From: Ruminococcus sp.
GTDB lineage: Bacteria > Bacillota > Clostridia > Oscillospirales > Ruminococcaceae
NCBI GenBank assembly: GCA_017470535.1
Contig: JAFUYP010000082.1
Span: 1-64,000, forward strand
DNA length: 64,000 nucleotides
Reading direction: 5' to 3'
The notes below the pieces were generated by a model that did not search any database, was not told the origin of the DNA, and saw nothing but the letters and a program-made list of their open reading frames with translations. Positions within the stretch are counted from its first letter, which is position 1; each line of letters starts with the position of its first letter. Positions 60,679 through 64,000 of the stretch are shown piece by piece. The position numbers and the translations under genes are program-made.

Positions 60679-60731
60679 TTTGAGTTTAAAGTTTACTCAA
60701 AGTCGGGTAAAACAAACGGTTTAAGACCCGA
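60679..60731 (+). promoter_or_regulatory. Two stem-loops before rpsD (possible S4 site)
   Basis: TTTGAGT (60679-60685) pairs with ACTCAAA (60695-60701); TCGGGT (60703-60708) pairs with ACCCGA (60726-60731). In B. subtilis S4 represses its own mRNA through a leader structure (established there); a similar role is only inferred. Confidence 0.35.
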
Positions 60732-60760
60732 TACTTGATAAAAAACGGAGGTAATCAAAA

Positions 60761-61357
60761 ATGGCTGTAAACAAAGAACCTATTTTAAAAAGGTGCAGAT
60801 ATTTAGGCATAAGCCCTATGGTAATGGGCGTAGCCCAGGAGTCCAAGCGTAATCCTGACGCTAACAAGAGGAAGAAGGTTTCCGAGTACGGCGTTCAGCT
60901 CAAGGAAAAGCAGAAGCTCAAATTCATCTACGGTATGCTCGAAAAGCAGTTCAGACACTACTTTGAGCTTGCTGAGAAGATGGAGGGTCAGGCTGGTGAA
61001 AACCTCATCACACTTCTTGAATCAAGACTTGACAATGTAGTATTCAGAATGGGTCTTGCTTCTACAAGAAGAGAGAGCAGACAGCTCGTATCCCACGGCC
61101 ACTTCAATGTAAACGGACACAGAGTTGACATACCGTCTTACAGAGTAAAGCCGGGCGACGTTATAGAGCTTCGTGAGAACTCCAAGAAGAGCGAGAAGTT
61201 CAAGCAGGTGATAGAGCTTACAAACGGCAGGATAGTTCCTACATGGATCGACATGGATAAGGAAGCATCCTCAGGCAAGATAAACCGTCTTCCTGTAAAG
61301 AGCGATCTTGATTACGAGATCGAAGAGCATCTTATCGTTGAGTTGTACTCCAAGTAA
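60761..61357 (+). CDS. rpsD: Ribosomal protein S4
   Basis: A 198-residue 30S assembly initiator. Signatures are LKRCRYLGISPMV, QLKEKQKLKFIYGMLEKQF and the S4 RNA-binding block LDNVVFRMGLASTRRESRQL. Unlike in Bacillus it lies within the alpha operon. Confidence 0.96.
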   Translation: MAVNKEPILKRCRYLGISPMVMGVAQESKRNPDANKRKKVSEYGVQLKEKQKLKFIYGMLEKQFRHYFELAEKMEGQAGENLITLLESRLDNVVFRMGLASTRRESRQLVSHGHFNVNGHRVDIPSYRVKPGDVIELRENSKKSEKFKQVIELTNGRIVPTWIDMDKEASSGKINRLPVKSDLDYEIEEHLIVELYSK

Positions 61358-61448
61358 AGCGCAGGCTTTTAAGCCTTGCTGCTTGCTTGCAGCGATATTT
61401 TTATCAAACGTCAGAAACATTCGAGTTTTGAAAACAGGAGGGTTTTAA

Positions 61449-62405
61449 ATGCTTGAAAAAATAGAAAAGCCTGAAATAGAAACTGCCGAGCTCAAAAGCA
61501 ACGGAACTTACGGGAAATTCATTCTCGAGCCGCTTGAGCGTGGCTATGGTATCACACTCGGAAACAGTCTGAGACGTGTACTGCTCTCCTCATTACCTGG
61601 TGTTGCCGTTACAAGCGTAAAGATAGACGGCGTACATCACGAATTATCAACGATCCCGGGAGTCAAGGAGGACGTTACAGAGATAATCTTAAACCTCAAA
61701 GGACTCACAGCAAAGCTCTACGGCGAAGGCCCTAAGACTGTCTATATAGAGGCAGAGGGCGAGTGCGAGGTCACAGCAGGTGATATAAAGACCGACAGCG
61801 AGGTCGATATACTTGTTCCTGATATGCACATCGCAACACTGGGCGCCGGCGCAAAGCTGTATATGGAGATCGTTATCGACAGAGGCAGAGGCTACGTTTC
61901 TGCCGAGAAGAACAAGCAGCTTACACCTAACGCACCTATCGGAGTAATTGCAGTTGACAGTATATATACACCTGTCCTGAAGGTGAATTACACAGTAGAT
62001 AATACCCGTGTAGGGCAGATCACAGATTTTGATAAGCTCACCCTGGAGGTGTGGACAGATGGTACTATCTCCGCTAAGGAGGCTGTATCAATGGCAGCCA
62101 AGCTTCTCAACGAGCATCTGAATCTATTTGTGGATCTCTCGGAAGAGACCACTGTTGTAGAGATCATGGCTGAAAAGGACGATAAGGGCAAGGAGAAGAT
62201 CCTTGAGATGACCATTGAGGAACTTGACTTATCTGTACGTTCCTTCAACTGCTTGAAGCGTGCAGGTATCAATACTGTCAATGACCTGATAGAGAAGTCT
62301 GAGGAAGAAATGATGAAGGTCGGAAACCTCGGTAAGAAATCATTTGATGAGGTCAAGGAGAAGTTACATTCACTCGGCTACGACCTCAGTTCCGAAGAAG
62401 AATAA
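61449..62405 (+). CDS. rpoA: RNA polymerase alpha subunit
   Basis: A 318-residue subunit. N-terminal dimerisation domain ([32 protein letters not shown]) and C-terminal DNA- and activator-binding domain ([30 protein letters not shown]), joined by an acidic linker. GGAGGG-type site upstream. Confidence 0.97.
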   Translation: MLEKIEKPEIETAELKSNGTYGKFILEPLERGYGITLGNSLRRVLLSSLPGVAVTSVKIDGVHHELSTIPGVKEDVTEIILNLKGLTAKLYGEGPKTVYIEAEGECEVTAGDIKTDSEVDILVPDMHIATLGAGAKLYMEIVIDRGRGYVSAEKNKQLTPNAPIGVIAVDSIYTPVLKVNYTVDNTRVGQITDFDKLTLEVWTDGTISAKEAVSMAAKLLNEHLNLFVDLSEETTVVEIMAEKDDKGKEKILEMTIEELDLSVRSFNCLKRAGINTVNDLIEKSEEEMMKVGNLGKKSFDEVKEKLHSLGYDLSSEEE

Positions 62406-62437
62406 TGCAAGATTTTAAAATAAGGAGTTGAACATCT

Positions 62438-62779
62438 ATGCCAGGAAAGAGAAAGCTCGGAAGGCCTACCGATTCGAGAAGAGCAATGCTCAGAGCGATG
62501 GTAACATACCTTTTAGAGAACGGTAAGATCGAAACAACTGTAACAAGAGCAAAGGAAGTTTCCGCTATGACCGAGAAAATGATAACTCTCGGCAAGGCAG
62601 GAGATCTTCATTCAAAGAGACAGGCACTTTCCTACATCACAAAGGAAAGCGTTGTCAAGAAATTATTTGACGACATCGCTCCCTCTTACGAGGGCAGAAA
62701 CGGCGGTTACACAAAGATCGTTAAGATCGGTCCCCGTCGTGGCGATGCAGCTGAGATGGCTATAATCTCGCTCGTTTGA
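62438..62779 (+). CDS. rplQ: Ribosomal protein L17
   Basis: A 113-residue 50S protein, last of the super-operon. Signatures are [37 protein letters not shown] and [17 protein letters not shown]. Confidence 0.97.
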   Translation: MPGKRKLGRPTDSRRAMLRAMVTYLLENGKIETTVTRAKEVSAMTEKMITLGKAGDLHSKRQALSYITKESVVKKLFDDIAPSYEGRNGGYTKIVKIGPRRGDAAEMAIISLV

Positions 62780-62800
62780 TTACAGACAGATCAATGAATA

Positions 62801-62827
62801 AAAGGCAGTCGTATGACTGCCTTTTTT
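62801..62827 (+). terminator. Terminator of the ribosomal super-operon
   Basis: AAAGGCAGTC-GTAT-GACTGCCTTT followed by further T, 22 bp after rplQ. Confidence 0.88.
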
Positions 62828-62886
62828 GTGTCTAATAGAACGAATTTATGTTCGATAACGCCCGAAACAGCGCCCTTTGAAGAAAG

Positions 62887-62902
62887 TGTTCCACGTGGAA
62901 CA
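62887..62902. other. Candidate parS (ParB-binding) palindrome, also a terminator
   Basis: TGTTCCACGTGGAACA is a perfect 16-bp palindrome and fits the ParB/Spo0J site consensus, TGTTNCACGTGAAACA, in its fully symmetrical form. It lies within a 22-bp palindrome (AAGTGTTCCACGTGGAACACTT, in two halves of 11) followed by TTTTTT, so the same bases could end transcription. Ribosomal super-operons are often near oriC, where parS sites cluster. Confidence 0.6.
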
Positions 62903-62907
62903 CTTTT

Positions 62908-64000
62908 TTACTGCTGCATTTGTTTGTGATGCTGCTCCTTCTGCTCGTACATAAGACGGTCGGCTCCTTTGAGCAGATCCTCAAACCTGCTGTGTGTGCC
63001 GGAGGTGTCCGTATAGATGCCGATGCTCGCAGAAAGACGGTAGGGCTTTATCGCCGACGAATTGATGTTTTCGATAACTTGCATAAAGTGCTGCTCTATC
63101 TCGTTGTTGTCAACTTCGCCTTTGAACACTGCGATTATCTCGTCGCCGCCGAACCTTGCGCAGACAGCTCCCTTTGGAACTGACAATCTGAGTGCCTGTG
63201 CGACAGCGTGTATAGCATAGTCGCCCTCATCGTGACCGTAGTTGTCGTTGATGCCTTTGAGCCCGTCAAGATCGGCGATAGCAAGCGTTATGCCCTCGTC
63301 GGCACCGTATGCCACGATAGAGGTATACTCTCTGAAAAAGCCCGTCCTGTTCAGAAGCCCTGTGAGCGCATCTGTCTTGTAGAGATCCTCGATACGCCTG
63401 TTTATATGATCCTGATAGCGAATGTAGATATAGCTGGTCATAGCATTTGAAATACAGCTTTTTATCTGGGGTATCTTTATATAGTTTGCGATGTCGTAAT
63501 TCCAGAAGTGGAAGCATATATACCCGAGAGGTCGTGAAAGCAGGTGCAGCGGTGTGAAGATAAGCGGCATATTGCCCTCAAGCGTTTTGTCAAGGTGGGC
63601 TGTTATCTTTCTGCCGTCAAACATATGCGGATGCTCGTCCGGGAAGTCGGTGGCAAGCAGCGACATTCGCTTGTCTGAAAACGGCTTTTCACTGAAAAAG
63701 TGCAGCGGATCGGTCGAATCATCAAAGCAGTCGTCGTTTAAGATAATATCCGCATCATAGATATTTTCGTGGTAATTCTTGATAAGCTCGTATGTTTCCT
63801 CGGGAGTGCGGACTTTTAGTATCCTTGTGGTTATCTCGTTTAAGGTGCGGTACTCCTCCTGGAAGCGGTAGAAGCTGTCCTCCATAGTGTTTAAAAACTC
63901 TGTGATGACCACGCCGCCTGTGTACTCGCAGCCGCAGGATTCACTTGTAAGCAGCTTGGGAGTCACCAGACACTCTGTACCTGCGATGTCCTCGCCGGCA
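62908..64000 (-). CDS. LacI-sensor GGDEF protein, 5' end beyond the window
   Basis: At least 364 residues are visible; the frame stays open to the right edge, so the gene is partial. The start-like GTG at 63966 is not used: upstream codons continue in frame (AGEDIAGTECLVTPKLLTSE), and TSESCGCE matches the end of the LacI-type sensor domain in the paralog at 40419 (VGQSCGCM). After a linker/GAF-like part the GGDEF domain has TDALTGLLNRTGF, DLDGLKGINDNYGHDEGD and RFGGDEI. A probable cyclic di-GMP synthase. It ends close to the palindromic parS-like terminator. Confidence 0.82.
   Translation of the reverse strand, partial: AGEDIAGTECLVTPKLLTSESCGCEYTGGVVITEFLNTMEDSFYRFQEEYRTLNEITTRILKVRTPEETYELIKNYHENIYDADIILNDDCFDDSTDPLHFFSEKPFSDKRMSLLATDFPDEHPHMFDGRKITAHLDKTLEGNMPLIFTPLHLLSRPLGYICFHFWNYDIANYIKIPQIKSCISNAMTSYIYIRYQDHINRRIEDLYKTDALTGLLNRTGFFREYTSIVAYGADEGITLAIADLDGLKGINDNYGHDEGDYAIHAVAQALRLSVPKGAVCARFGGDEIIAVFKGEVDNNEIEQHFMQVIENINSSAIKPYRLSASIGIYTDTSGTHSRFEDLLKGADRLMYEQKEQHHKQMQQ

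Overview
The window looks like chromosome of a Gram-positive Clostridia member, most probably a Ruminococcus-like Oscillospiraceae. This is inferred from AGGAGG-type ribosome binding sites, near-consensus sigma-A promoters, a zinc-type S14 protein, a CotH-family lipoprotein, LacI-sensor/GGDEF proteins and teichoic-acid-type genes. No rRNA, tRNA or CRISPR array was seen.

Layout. (1) 1-8.4 kb is a mobile-element zone: a DUF6076-like gene, a leader region rich in inverted repeats, mobC and a relaxase gene, two small accessory genes, a large serine recombinase and, facing it, a tyrosine integrase. A second element left a scar, because the last zinc-ribbon gene ends in an in-frame MobC tail. (2) 8.0-12.5 kb holds four zinc-ribbon membrane proteins, a DUF4367-like membrane protein, an XRE regulator and a divergent pair of a Ser/Thr kinase (probable ATT start) and a helix-turn-helix-like partner. 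(3) 12.6-13.4 kb is a MntA/HepT (type VII) toxin-antitoxin pair with a perfect sigma-A promoter. (4) 13.7-17.8 kb is an operon with an aldo/keto reductase-methyltransferase fusion, a deleted methyltransferase, two membrane proteins and a BAAT-type hydrolase. Two of its promoters share the same inverted-repeat operator at identical spacing.

(5) 18.0-32.3 kb is a cell-surface polymer locus. It has an LtaS-like synthase (minus strand) and then a plus-strand run of CDP-glycerol glycerophosphotransferase-type enzymes, an IspD/TarI-like cytidylyltransferase, an SDR, LicD, TagD, an acyltransferase and a CE2/SGNH esterase. Two copies of a ~172-bp palindromic miniature element flank it; one supplies the acyltransferase stop codon. 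(6) 32.3-43.6 kb is mixed housekeeping: DUF389, fabD, dCMP deaminase, paired membrane paralogs, aroE, aroK, an LCP-family ligase, tyrA, a LacI-sensor GGDEF protein, a FakA-C-like stand-alone domain, MaoC and a small hydrolase. (7) 43.7-46.3 kb has an acidic/Thr-rich zinc-ribbon membrane protein and a CotH-family lipoprotein.

(8) 46.6-62.8 kb is the S10-spc-alpha ribosomal super-operon, rpsJ to rplQ, with secY, adk, map, a KOW protein, infA and rpoA. It includes rpmD and rpmJ, which are very short. Its leader has GC-rich arms that can pair in alternative ways and then a textbook intrinsic terminator about 100 nt before rpsJ, suggesting transcription attenuation. Just past rplQ lies a perfect palindrome matching the ParB/parS motif, which also forms a terminator. 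A second LacI-sensor GGDEF gene runs off the right edge.
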